This document shows, piece by piece, positions 54,005-64,000 of a stretch of 64,000 bases of DNA. The stretch is from Stenotrophomonas sp. WZN-1. Its GTDB lineage: Bacteria; Pseudomonadota; Gammaproteobacteria; Xanthomonadales; Xanthomonadaceae. The notes under the pieces were generated by a model. That model ran no database searches. It was given only the letters and a program-made list of their open reading frames with translations, and was not told the DNA's origin. Position numbers and translations under genes: made by a program. Within the stretch, counting starts at the first letter, position 1; the number at the start of each line of letters is the position of its first letter. The stretch lies in NCBI RefSeq assembly GCF_002192255.1, contig NZ_CP021768.1:1444001-1508000 (forward strand), given 5' to 3'.

Positions 54005-57000
54005 TGGGCGGGCAGGGGAACGAGGGGCGCTGGGTGGGGCGCCGCGCATCAGGATTCAGGCGGGTACTACGGCAGGGCCTGCTGTGGCTGCTGCTGGCCC
54101 TCGCGCTGCCGCTGGCCGCACAGGAGGGCGCGCCCCCGCTGCGCGACTACGCCATCGATGTATGGACCTCGCGCGACGGCCTGCCGCACAACTCGCTGCG
54201 CGACATCGCACAGACGCCGGAGGGCCATCTGTGGTTCGCCACGTGGGAAGGGCTGGTGCGCTACAACGGCCTGGACTTCACCGTGTTCGACCGCAGCACG
54301 CGCCCGGGCCTGCGCGACAACGGCATCGGCGCACTGTTCGTCGACCGCCAGGGCGGGCTGTGGATCAGCGATTCGCGCGGCAATGTCAGCCACCGCGGCA
54401 GCGACGGCCAATGGCGGGTCTGGGAGCACCAGGCCGGTACACCGCAGGTGCTGATCCAGTCCATGCAGATGGACAGCCAGGGCCGGCTGTGGCTGCTGTA
54501 CGAAGGCAAGGGCATCGGCTATCTGACGCCGGATGCCGGCATCGTCTACCAGCCGCCGGCGGCGGACCTGCCGATGGCGATGAGCTTCACCAAGCTGGTG
54601 GTCGATGCACAGGACCGGGTCTGGGTCGGCACACTTGATGGGCTGGTGCTGCGCGACAACGACGGCGTGCTCAAGCGCGCGCCCGCCGCATGGGGGCTGG
54701 GCGCCGGCAGCGGCCTGTCGTGGCCGTACCGGGCACCGGATGGCGCGCTGTGGATCGTCGCCGGCGAGCGCCTGTACCGGGTGGAGGACGACCAGCTGGT
54801 GCTGGTGCACCGCCTGCCGGGCCAGCTGCACATGACCTCGATGCTGCAGGACCGGCACGGCGACCTGTGGCTGGGTACCGAGAACCAGGGCCTGCTGCGC
54901 ATTTCCGCGCATGGACTGGAGCGGCTGCCGGCCGGCCTGAACCTGCCGGGCGGACGCGTGGTCAGCCTGCGCGAGGATGCCGAAGGCAGCATCTGGGTGG
55001 GGGCCAATGGTGGCCTGTACCGCCTGCGCGAAACGTTGTTCAGCAGTTACACCGAGCGCGACGGGCTCAGTGGTGACTACGTGCGCACGGTGTTCGAGGA
55101 TCGCGACCGCCAGCTGTGGGTCGGCAGCGCCAGTGGCCTTGACCTGCAGGCCAGCGACGGCCGTTTCCGCGCGATACCGCTGCACAACCGCGGCGGCAAG
55201 GCGCCCTCGGTACTGAGCCTGGCGCAGGGACCGGACGGTGACCTGTGGGTGGGAACCTTCGGCGATGGCGTTTACCGGCTGGGTCACGATGGGCGCCTTC
55301 GCCACAACTATGCGGCGGCTGACGGCATGCCGGGTGGCAACATCCGTGCAATCAGCGTTGACCCGCAGGGCGTGGTCTGGGCCGGCACGCAGAAGGGCGT
55401 GGTGCGCATCGACGGCGACCGGGTGCAGGTGTCGAATGTGCCGGGCATGCCCGGCGGCCTGATCACCGCGCTCGAGCATGACCATCAGGGCAATCTGTGG
55501 ATCGGCACCATCGAAGGCATCCGTGTGCTGCGCGGCGACCGCGTGCAATCGATCGACCTGGCCCCGCTGGGGGGCGGCCGCAGCGTGTTCGGCTTCCACC
55601 AGCTGGGCGATGCGATGTGGATCAGCAGCGACCGCGGCCTGTACCGCTGGCAGCACGGAACGCTGGCGCGGGTCGGGCTGGAGCAGGGCATGCCGGTGGA
55701 TGCGGTGTTCCAGCTGGTGCCGGACCGCCTCGGCAATGTCTGGATCAGCAGCAACCGTGGTGTGCTGCGCACCGACATGGCCACGCTCAATGCGGTTGCC
55801 GACGGGCGCACGCCGCGGGTGGTGGTGGAGCGCTACAACGAGATCGACGGCATGGCCAATGCACAGGCCAACGGCAGCTCCAGCCCATCGGCGATCCTGC
55901 GCCAGGACGGTACGTTCTGGGTGGTCACTGCCGGTGGCCTGAGCACGGTCGACCCGCAGCGGCTGCAGCGTTTCCGCGAGCGGCCATCGCCGCCGGCGGC
56001 GATCGAGAGCGTGCAGGTGGATGGTGCGCCGGTGCACTGGGAGGGACCGGATCGCAACTCCATTCCCGGTGGCCGCCGGCTGGCGGTGAGTTATGTCGGC
56101 CTGAGCTACCTGATGTCCGACCGGATCCGCTACCGCACGCGGCTGGATGGCCTCGATGCTGGCTGGGTCGAGCGTGGCCCGCAGCGCAGCGTCGAGTTCG
56201 TCGGCTTGCCGCCGGGCGATTACACCCTGCACGTGGCGGCTGCACATCCGGGTGGCGCCTGGGGCCAGCAGGAAGCCGTATGGAGCTTCACCGTGGAGCC
56301 GTTCTGGTGGCAGCGACGCAGCGTGCAGGTGTTGGCCGGGCTGTTGCTGCTGGCCGGACTGGTAGCGTTGTACCGGCTGCTGCTGCAACAGCTGAAGGCC
56401 AGCAACCTGCGCCTGGCGCGGCGGGTGGACGAAGCGACCTTCGACCTGCAGGCCAAGACCGTGCACCTGCAGGCGCTGAACCAGGAAAAGACCGAACTGG
56501 CAGAGCGCCTGGCGCGGCAGGCCGAGGCATTTGAACGCCAGGCCCGCGAGGATGCGCTGACCGGGCTGGCCAACCGCCGCGGCTTCGACGAGACGCTGGC
56601 GCGTGACTTCGCCCGTTCGCAGCGCAGTGGTCATCCGCTGTGCCTGGTGGTGCTGGACATCGACCACTTCAAGGACGTCAACGACCGCCACAGCCACAGC
56701 ATCGGCGATGCCGTGCTGGTGCAGGTGGCACGGTTGATCGCAGCGGCCTGCCGCGACTCCGACCTGCCGGCGCGCACCGGCGGCGAAGAGTTCGCGCTGC
56801 TGCTCAACGACACCCGCCTGGAGGAAGCCGCGCAGCTGTGCGCGCGTCTGCGCGGGCTGTTCCATGACCACCCGGACTGGGCGGGCGTGGACGGCCTGCG
56901 CGTGACCTTCAGTGCAGGCCTGGTGGAACTGGATGCTGACGACCGCACCCCGGCACTGCTGTACCAGCGCGCCGACCGCGCGCTGTACCGCGCCAAGAGC

Positions 57001-57030
57001 GATGGCCGGGATCGCACGAGCATTGGTTGA
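54004..57030 (+). CDS. Two-component-like beta-propeller sensor with GGDEF domain
   Basis: This is a 1008-residue predicted membrane sensor. A signal or anchor (LLWLLLALALPLAAQ) is followed by repeated Reg_prop blades (typical DGLPHNSLRDIAQTPEGHLWFAT and later GHLWFAT/GDLWLGTENQGL-like units), forming a propeller of about 670 residues, a Y_Y_Y-type beta domain (RYRTRLDGLDAGWVERG), one membrane helix (VLAGLLLLAGLVALYRLLL), a coiled-coil and a GGDEF domain with TGGEEFALLLND. An I-site (RDSD) lies five residues before GGEEF, so it should be an active, feedback-inhibited diguanylate cyclase. The ligand sensed is unknown. Confidence 0.88.
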   Translation: MGGQGNEGRWVGRRASGFRRVLRQGLLWLLLALALPLAAQEGAPPLRDYAIDVWTSRDGLPHNSLRDIAQTPEGHLWFATWEGLVRYNGLDFTVFDRSTRPGLRDNGIGALFVDRQGGLWISDSRGNVSHRGSDGQWRVWEHQAGTPQVLIQSMQMDSQGRLWLLYEGKGIGYLTPDAGIVYQPPAADLPMAMSFTKLVVDAQDRVWVGTLDGLVLRDNDGVLKRAPAAWGLGAGSGLSWPYRAPDGALWIVAGERLYRVEDDQLVLVHRLPGQLHMTSMLQDRHGDLWLGTENQGLLRISAHGLERLPAGLNLPGGRVVSLREDAEGSIWVGANGGLYRLRETLFSSYTERDGLSGDYVRTVFEDRDRQLWVGSASGLDLQASDGRFRAIPLHNRGGKAPSVLSLAQGPDGDLWVGTFGDGVYRLGHDGRLRHNYAAADGMPGGNIRAISVDPQGVVWAGTQKGVVRIDGDRVQVSNVPGMPGGLITALEHDHQGNLWIGTIEGIRVLRGDRVQSIDLAPLGGGRSVFGFHQLGDAMWISSDRGLYRWQHGTLARVGLEQGMPVDAVFQLVPDRLGNVWISSNRGVLRTDMATLNAVADGRTPRVVVERYNEIDGMANAQANGSSSPSAILRQDGTFWVVTAGGLSTVDPQRLQRFRERPSPPAAIESVQVDGAPVHWEGPDRNSIPGGRRLAVSYVGLSYLMSDRIRYRTRLDGLDAGWVERGPQRSVEFVGLPPGDYTLHVAAAHPGGAWGQQEAVWSFTVEPFWWQRRSVQVLAGLLLLAGLVALYRLLLQQLKASNLRLARRVDEATFDLQAKTVHLQALNQEKTELAERLARQAEAFERQAREDALTGLANRRGFDETLARDFARSQRSGHPLCLVVLDIDHFKDVNDRHSHSIGDAVLVQVARLIAAACRDSDLPARTGGEEFALLLNDTRLEEAAQLCARLRGLFHDHPDWAGVDGLRVTFSAGLVELDADDRTPALLYQRADRALYRAKSDGRDRTSIG

Positions 57031-57348
57031 TCGCATCCACGCATGGCGTGGATCTACGGGTGTTGCCGTACCAACGGTCGGCACCCAGCAGAGAAGTGAC
57101 CCACCACAGAGATGATCGGCAGTTCCCAACGAGCGCAGCGACCCGCTGTTGCTTCCGCTTTTCTGATCTTTCCGTGGCGGCCAGCAGCCTGTCGAAGGCG
57201 GGGCAGGGTGGGTTCGCGGGGGTATCCGCGCCATGGATGGCGCGGCTAAGCCCCCAGGGACGGGTTCACGGCGTCCCCCGCGAACCCACCTTGCCCGGCC
57301 CAACCGATGATTCGCTTCCCGCCACGAGGGGCTCCGCCGTTGGCTGCC
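57031..57348. other. 318-nt intergenic region with nested palindromes
   Basis: There is no gene. It contains an ATCCACGC-type palindrome (57035-57057), a half SMAG unit (57068-57086) and a large nested palindrome at 57207-57290. The rest has no recognisable feature. Confidence 0.7.
57207..57290. repeat. Nested palindrome with 16-bp arms and inner 9-bp hairpin
   Basis: GGTGGGTTCGCGGGGG (57207-57222) and its exact complement (57275-57290) enclose a second perfect hairpin CCGCGCCAT-GG-ATGGCGCGG (57226-57245). The construction suggests a dispersed repeat of the genus distinct from SMAG. Confidence 0.75.
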
Positions 57349-58008
<660 letters not shown>

Positions 58009-58069
58009 CTAGCAGAGCGATCCTGAGCGCCCGGCTGGCCCGTGGTGTACGGGTTCCCTGCGCAGGAGC

Positions 58070-58143
58070 GTGTCGACCAAGGTCGACACCCACCGGTGCA
58101 TCGCGCGCTAAGGATTCCGGTAGGTGCCAACCTTGGTTGGCAC
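58070..58143. repeat. Two SMAG-like palindromes (GTGG and GTAG heads)
   Basis: 58070-58094 (minus, GTGTCGACC arms) and 58119-58143 (plus, GTGCCAACC arms) lie between the rnt start and the DoxX-type gene. Confidence 0.75.
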
Positions 58144-58168
58144 ACGGTGCACCGATCAGGGCCGGCAT

Positions 58169-58690
58169 TTACCGCACCGCAGGCCCTGCCGTCCTGGCGG
58201 ACGGCTGCCACCGGGCCAACCAGGCGTCTACGCTCAGCTTGCCGGCGCCGGTGAAGATCAGCGGCAGCAGCATGGCCATGAACAGCACCGGCAGCTTGAA
58301 GTTGCCGAAGCCTTGATCGCTGATCGCATAGCCCATCGCCAGGTCGGCCAGCGAGTTCCACTCCATCGGCCAATGCACCGCGTAGGTGGCCACCACGGTG
58401 AGCACCAGCAGGCTGGCGGCGGCGAAACGGGTGCCGAGCCCGAACAGCAGGCAGGCCGCCCCGACCAGTTCGAACCAGGTCGCCAGTTGCCAGTTCAGGG
58501 CGGCCGGCAACTGGTCGAACGGGAATGGAAAGGCGTCCTGCAGGTCGGCGAACCAGTTCTGGCCACGCAGCTTCTCGCGGCCGGATTCGAAGAATTCCCA
58601 GGCCAGCAGCAGGCGCAGGCCGAGCGGCGCCAACCAGGGGGCGAGACGGTCCAGCTGGCCGCGCGCGGCGGCCAGGGTCGGAAGGTTCAT
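58169..58690 (-). CDS. DoxX-like membrane protein (HvfX)
   Basis: This is a 173-residue protein with about four membrane helices and the DoxX-family start [18 protein letters not shown]. In HvfABCX/bufferin-type clusters a DoxX-like gene follows the precursor, MNIO enzyme and DUF2063 partner; the order here is the same. Its likely role is membrane support of the pathway (perhaps quinone-linked redox), which is not established. Confidence 0.85.
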   Translation of the reverse strand: MNLPTLAAARGQLDRLAPWLAPLGLRLLLAWEFFESGREKLRGQNWFADLQDAFPFPFDQLPAALNWQLATWFELVGAACLLFGLGTRFAAASLLVLTVVATYAVHWPMEWNSLADLAMGYAISDQGFGNFKLPVLFMAMLLPLIFTGAGKLSVDAWLARWQPSARTAGPAVR

Positions 58691-58714
58691 CAGGGGATCT
58701 CCGCGAATGGGGTG

Positions 58715-60684
<1,970 letters not shown>

Positions 60685-60820
60685 CGGTCTTACTCCTGGG
60701 TGGTGGGCAGGTGCCCGGGGTGAATCGATGGTGCAGCGATCCTACTCAACGAATCCTCGCCAAGAACTCAAATTTTCGTGAGATTTGTTACAGAAGGGGA
60801 GACCGGTGGCCGGAACGCCC

Positions 60821-60855
60821 AAAACAAAAGGGCCGCTGTCACCAGGACAGCGGCC
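60821..60855 (-). terminator. Terminator of the pst-phoU operon
   Basis: A 10-bp stem (GGCCGCTGTC / GACAGCGGCC), loop ACCAG, is followed on the minus strand by TTTTGTTTT. It lies 34 nt after the phoU stop. Confidence 0.9.
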
Positions 60856-60889
60856 ACCTTGGAGTCGACTCCGGTGTTGCGGCGCAGCG

Positions 60890-61597
60890 TCAGGGCTGCC
60901 CGGTGCTGGACGTCTCGTCGCGCTTTTCACGCGGCGGCAGTGGCTGCTCGCCGTGCACCAGGAACCACACGTTCTCGGCGATGTTGGTGGCGTGGTCGCC
61001 CACGCGCTCCAGGTTCTTCGCCATGAACAGCAGGTGCGTGCACGGGGTGATGTTGCGCGGGTCTTCCATCATGTAGGTCAGCAGCTCGCGGAACAGCGCG
61101 GTGTACTGCGCGTCCAGGCGGGCGTCGTCCTCGCGCAGTTCCAGCGCGGCATCGGCGTCGTTGTCGCGGTAGGCGGCGATGGCACGACGCACCTGCTGCG
61201 CGGCCAGGCGGCCCAGCGCACGCAGGCCCTGGATCTGCGGCAACGGCGGTACCTTGCCCAGCGCGATCGAGCGCTTGGCGACGTTGGCAGCGTAGTCACC
61301 GATGCGCTCGATGTCGGCCGGAATGCGCAGGCCGGCGAGGATCTCGCGCAGGTCGCGCGCCATCGGGCCACGCAGCGCCAGGCGCATCACGTCGTGGCTG
61401 ATCTGCTGCTCCAGCGCATCGATCGCTTCGTCGTTGGCGATGATGCGATGGGCAGCGTTCTCGTCGCGCTTCTCGATCACGTCCATCGACGCTTCGAGCT
61501 GGGCGACGGCCATTTCGCCCATGCGCACGATTTCGGCCACCAGGCGCTGCTGCTCTTCGTCGTAGCTCTTGACGATGTGGTCGTTGGGAAGGTTCAT
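60890..61597 (-). CDS. phoU: Phosphate-specific transport accessory protein PhoU
   Basis: PhoU is the cytoplasmic inhibitor that links the Pst transporter to PhoR and keeps the Pho regulon off when phosphate is plentiful. The 235-residue protein is two tandem three-helix repeats, each with an E/DxxxD-type metal segment (IPADIERIGDYAANVAKR and AKNLERVGDHATNIAENV). It is the last gene of pstCAB-phoU. The ATG at 61597 is preferred; the upstream open frame enters pstB in another frame. Confidence 0.96.
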   Translation of the reverse strand: MNLPNDHIVKSYDEEQQRLVAEIVRMGEMAVAQLEASMDVIEKRDENAAHRIIANDEAIDALEQQISHDVMRLALRGPMARDLREILAGLRIPADIERIGDYAANVAKRSIALGKVPPLPQIQGLRALGRLAAQQVRRAIAAYRDNDADAALELREDDARLDAQYTALFRELLTYMMEDPRNITPCTHLLFMAKNLERVGDHATNIAENVWFLVHGEQPLPPREKRDETSSTGQP

Positions 61598-61611
61598 GGT
61601 CTGCAATCCGG

Positions 61612-61634
61612 GTAGAGCCAGGCCATGCCTGGCT
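61612..61634 (+). repeat. SMAG GTAG repeat (single)
   Basis: A GTAG-headed AGCCAGGC-CAT-GCCTGGCT hairpin in the 65-nt gap between pstB and phoU. It could differentially stabilise the two halves of the message. Confidence 0.8.
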
Positions 61635-61662
61635 GGGACATGTGGCGAAGGAACAGCGTCGA

Positions 61663-62520
61663 TCAGCCGAAGCGGCCGGTGATGTAGTCCTCGGTCTGCC
61701 GCTGCGACGGCTGCGAGAAGATCACTTCGGTGCGGTCGTGCTCGATCAGGTCGCCCAGGTACATGAAGGCGGTGTAGTCGGACACGCGCGCGGCCTGCTG
61801 CATGTTGTGGGTGACGATCACGATGGTGTACTCGTGCTTGAGCTCTTCCACCAGCTGCTCGATGCGGCTGGTCGAGATCGGGTCCAGCGCCGAGGTCGGC
61901 TCGTCCAGCAGCAGCACCGACGGGCGCAGGGCCACGGCACGGGCGATGCACAGGCGCTGCTGCTGGCCACCGGACAGGCCCAGTGCGCTCTGCCCCAGCT
62001 TGTCCTTCACTTCGTCCCACAGCGCGCCCTGGCGCAGCGCCTGCTCGACGCGGTCGGCCATGTCGGCCTTGCTCAGCTTCTCGTGGTGGCGGATGCCGTA
62101 GGCCACGTTCTCGAAGATGGTCATCGGGAACGGCACCGGCTTCTGGAACACCATGCCGACCTTGCTGCGCAGGCGGTTCATCGGGTATTTCGGCGACAGG
62201 ATGTTCTCGCCGTCCAGCAGCACTTCACCGCGCGCTTCCAGCTTCGGGTACAGCGCGTAGATGCGGTTGAAGATGCGCAGCAGGGTCGACTTGCCGCAAC
62301 CGGACGGGCCGATCAGCGCGGTCACGCGCTTTTCCGGGATTTCCAGGTTGATGCCCTTCAGGGCATGGAATTTGTCGTAGTAGAAGTCCAGTCCACGCGC
62401 AGCCAGCTTCACCGGCGACGGCGTGTGCAGGCTCTCGTGCGAGGACGGCACGGCGATGCGCTGCATCGGCACGGCGTTGGAAAGGTCGTTCATGGCGTTA
62501 TCCACGGAAAGGTCAGTCAT
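61663..62520 (-). CDS. pstB: Phosphate ABC transporter ATP-binding protein
   Basis: PstB powers high-affinity phosphate uptake. The 285-residue protein has Walker [11 protein letters not shown]-loop [12 protein letters not shown], signature [13 protein letters not shown] and Walker [13 protein letters not shown], plus the His loop VTHNMQQ. An N-terminal extension of about 35 residues precedes the ABC core. The ATG at 62520 overlaps the pstA stop; an ATG at 62493 is an alternative. Confidence 0.96.
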   Translation of the reverse strand: MTDLSVDNAMNDLSNAVPMQRIAVPSSHESLHTPSPVKLAARGLDFYYDKFHALKGINLEIPEKRVTALIGPSGCGKSTLLRIFNRIYALYPKLEARGEVLLDGENILSPKYPMNRLRSKVGMVFQKPVPFPMTIFENVAYGIRHHEKLSKADMADRVEQALRQGALWDEVKDKLGQSALGLSGGQQQRLCIARAVALRPSVLLLDEPTSALDPISTSRIEQLVEELKHEYTIVIVTHNMQQAARVSDYTAFMYLGDLIEHDRTEVIFSQPSQRQTEDYITGRFG

Positions 62521-63376
62521 GGGAGATACGGTTGCGCAGCAGGATGCCGCGGGCGGCAAGGCTGACCAGCAACACGAAGACGGTCAGCACCAGGGCACCG
62601 GCCCAGGCCAGCACCTGCCAGGATTCATACGGGCTTCCGGCGAACTGGTTCATCACCACCGGCACCGAGGCCATCGGCTGGAAGATGTTGTTGTTCCAGT
62701 ACTGGTTGCCGAAGGCGGTGAACAGCAGCGGTGCGGTCTCGCCGGAGATGCGCGCCAGGGCCAGCAGGATGCCGGTGATGATGCCGGCCGACGCGCTGCG
62801 GTACAGCACCTGCACGATCACCTTCCACTGCGGGATGCCCAGCGACAGGGCCGCTTCGCGCATCTGCGAGGGCACCAGGCGCAGCATTTCGTCGGTGGTG
62901 CGCACCACCACCGGCAGCACGATGAAGGCCAGCGACAGCGCACCAGCGAACGCCGAGAAGTTGCCGCCGGTCTGCATCACGTAAAGCGTGTAGACGAACA
63001 GGCCGAGCACGATCGACGGGGCCGACAGCAGGATGTCGTTGACGAAGCGGACCACGGTGCCGGCCTTGCGGGCGTTGCCGTACTCGGCCAGCCAGGTGCC
63101 GGCCAGCACGCCCAGCGGGGTGCCGATGCCGATCGCCAGCGCACACATCACCGCGCTGCCGAAGAAGGCGTTGGCGAGACCGCCTTCCTGCATCGGCGGC
63201 GGCGTCATCTTGGTGAACAGATCCAGATTGATGCCGGCCAGGCCCTTGGAGGCCAGGGTGAACAGGATCCAGCCCAGGAAGAACAGGCCGAACAGCGCGG
63301 TGGCACAGGACAGCGCGATGGCGATGACGTTGCCGATGCGGCGGCGAAGGTACAGGGAGTCAGCGGTGCTGGACAT
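62513..63376 (-). CDS. pstA: Phosphate ABC transporter permease PstA
   Basis: PstA is one of the two membrane subunits of the Pst importer. The 287-residue protein has about six membrane helices and the EAA-type loop ([29 protein letters not shown]) that contacts PstB. Its ATG shares one base with the pstC stop (TGATG). Confidence 0.96.
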   Translation of the reverse strand: MSSTADSLYLRRRIGNVIAIALSCATALFGLFFLGWILFTLASKGLAGINLDLFTKMTPPPMQEGGLANAFFGSAVMCALAIGIGTPLGVLAGTWLAEYGNARKAGTVVRFVNDILLSAPSIVLGLFVYTLYVMQTGGNFSAFAGALSLAFIVLPVVVRTTDEMLRLVPSQMREAALSLGIPQWKVIVQVLYRSASAGIITGILLALARISGETAPLLFTAFGNQYWNNNIFQPMASVPVVMNQFAGSPYESWQVLAWAGALVLTVFVLLVSLAARGILLRNRISHD

Positions 63377-64000
63377 CAGTTGCCCTCCTTGCGGGACAAG
63401 CGCATCAGCATCAGGCGGGCGATGGCCAGCACCACGAAGGTGACGATGAAGAGGACGAAGCCGAGCAGCAGCAGGGCCGAACGGTAGGTTTCAGTGGCTT
63501 CGCCGAAATCGTTGGCGATCAGCGCGGCGATGGTGGTGCCCGGTTCCAGCAGCGACGGCGACAGGCGCACGCTGTTGCCGATCACGAAGGCCACCGCCAT
63601 CGTCTCGCCCAGGGCGCGGCCAAGGCCGAGGAAGATGCCGCCGATCACCGCAGAACGGGTGTAGGGCAGGACGATGTCCCAGCTCACTTCCCACTTGGTG
63701 GAGCCGAGCGCGTAGGCCGATTCCTTCAGGCGGGTCGGTACGGTCAGGAACACTTCGCGCATCACCGAGGAGATGAACGGAATGACCATGATGGCCAGCA
63801 CGAAACCGGCGGTGAGCATGCCGATGCCCAGCGGCGGGCCCTGGAACATGGGACCGATGATCGGCCATTCGCCCAGGGTCTCGTTGAGGAACGGAGTGAC
63901 GTACTCGGTCATCACCGGCACCAGCACGAACAGGCCCCACATGCCGTAGATGATCGAGGGGATGCCGGCCAGCAGTTCGATGGCGGTACCGATCGGGCCA
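63376..64000 (-). CDS. pstC: Phosphate ABC transporter permease PstC (5' part outside window)
   Basis: The frame runs open to the right window edge, so this is the C-terminal part of PstC (about 207 residues). The EAA loop KESAYALGSTKWEVSWDIVLPYTRSAVIGG and the following helix GIFLGLGRALGETMAV are typical. pstS is expected upstream, outside the window. Confidence 0.95.
   Translation of the reverse strand, partial: GPIGTAIELLAGIPSIIYGMWGLFVLVPVMTEYVTPFLNETLGEWPIIGPMFQGPPLGIGMLTAGFVLAIMVIPFISSVMREVFLTVPTRLKESAYALGSTKWEVSWDIVLPYTRSAVIGGIFLGLGRALGETMAVAFVIGNSVRLSPSLLEPGTTIAALIANDFGEATETYRSALLLLGFVLFIVTFVVLAIARLMLMRLSRKEGN

Overview
The window is high-GC gammaproteobacterial chromosome that reads as Stenotrophomonas (S. 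maltophilia complex, Xanthomonadales). The support is: the xanthomonad envelope/isoprenoid gene order; emrRCAB-like and macABC-like tripartite efflux loci, both known from S. maltophilia; and many intergenic GTAG/GTGG-headed palindromes that match the SMAG repeats of that species. I see no phage, transposase, CRISPR array or rRNA. It is ordinary core and envelope chromosome with some accessory loci.

Layout. 1-7.5 kb (minus strand): bamA (cut by the window edge), rseP, dxr, cdsA, uppS, frr and pyrH, covering outer-membrane assembly, isoprenoid and phospholipid precursors and translation. 7.6-9.1 kb: an HDOD-GGDEF regulator. 9.4-11.2 kb: rpsB-tsf with a strong promoter and long leader. 11.4-17.2 kb: an archaic (Csu-type, spore coat U) chaperone-usher fimbrial operon with a second chaperone and a very short SCPU-like protein. 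17.4-24.4 kb (plus): map, glnD, dapD, an unknown gene, an ArsC-like reductase and dapE, combining lysine/DAP synthesis with nitrogen sensing. 24.4-28.8 kb: a Sel1 lipoprotein, an asparagine-rich leader peptide with an attenuator ahead of asnB, and a CPA2-type antiporter. 28.9-32.2 kb: a penicillin acylase-family enzyme, bacterioferritin and dense repeats. 32.2-40.3 kb: parC, an AraC regulator and the marR-emrCAB efflux operon. 40.5-42.7 kb: three tRNA-Leu(CAG) genes with a lysR/TSUP pair between the first two. 42.9-46.8 kb: rnr, a GFA-family gene and rlmB. 46.8-53.8 kb: macABC-type efflux with a divergent two-component system. 54-57 kb: a seven-bladed-propeller GGDEF sensor. 57.3-60.7 kb: RNase T and an HvfABCX/bufferin-type RiPP operon. 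60.9-64 kb: phoU, pstB, pstA and pstC (cut by the right edge).

Most notable finding: at 25383-25540 a 33-codon leader ORF carries eight Asn codons in three clusters, followed by a 12-bp terminator hairpin with a U-tract. Bases 25457-25464 of the leader repeat the terminator's 3' arm exactly, so they can pair with its 5' arm as an antiterminator. The next gene is asparagine synthetase. This is the architecture of classical ribosome-mediated attenuation, here apparently sensing Asn-tRNA. I do not know of it as a described regulatory element. Other points of interest are a histone-H1-like tail on DapD, a six-motif EGKCG metallophore precursor, a mini-SCPU protein, and a polyserine tract in MacA.

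Numbers and names come from reading the sequence and general family knowledge. No database search was run.
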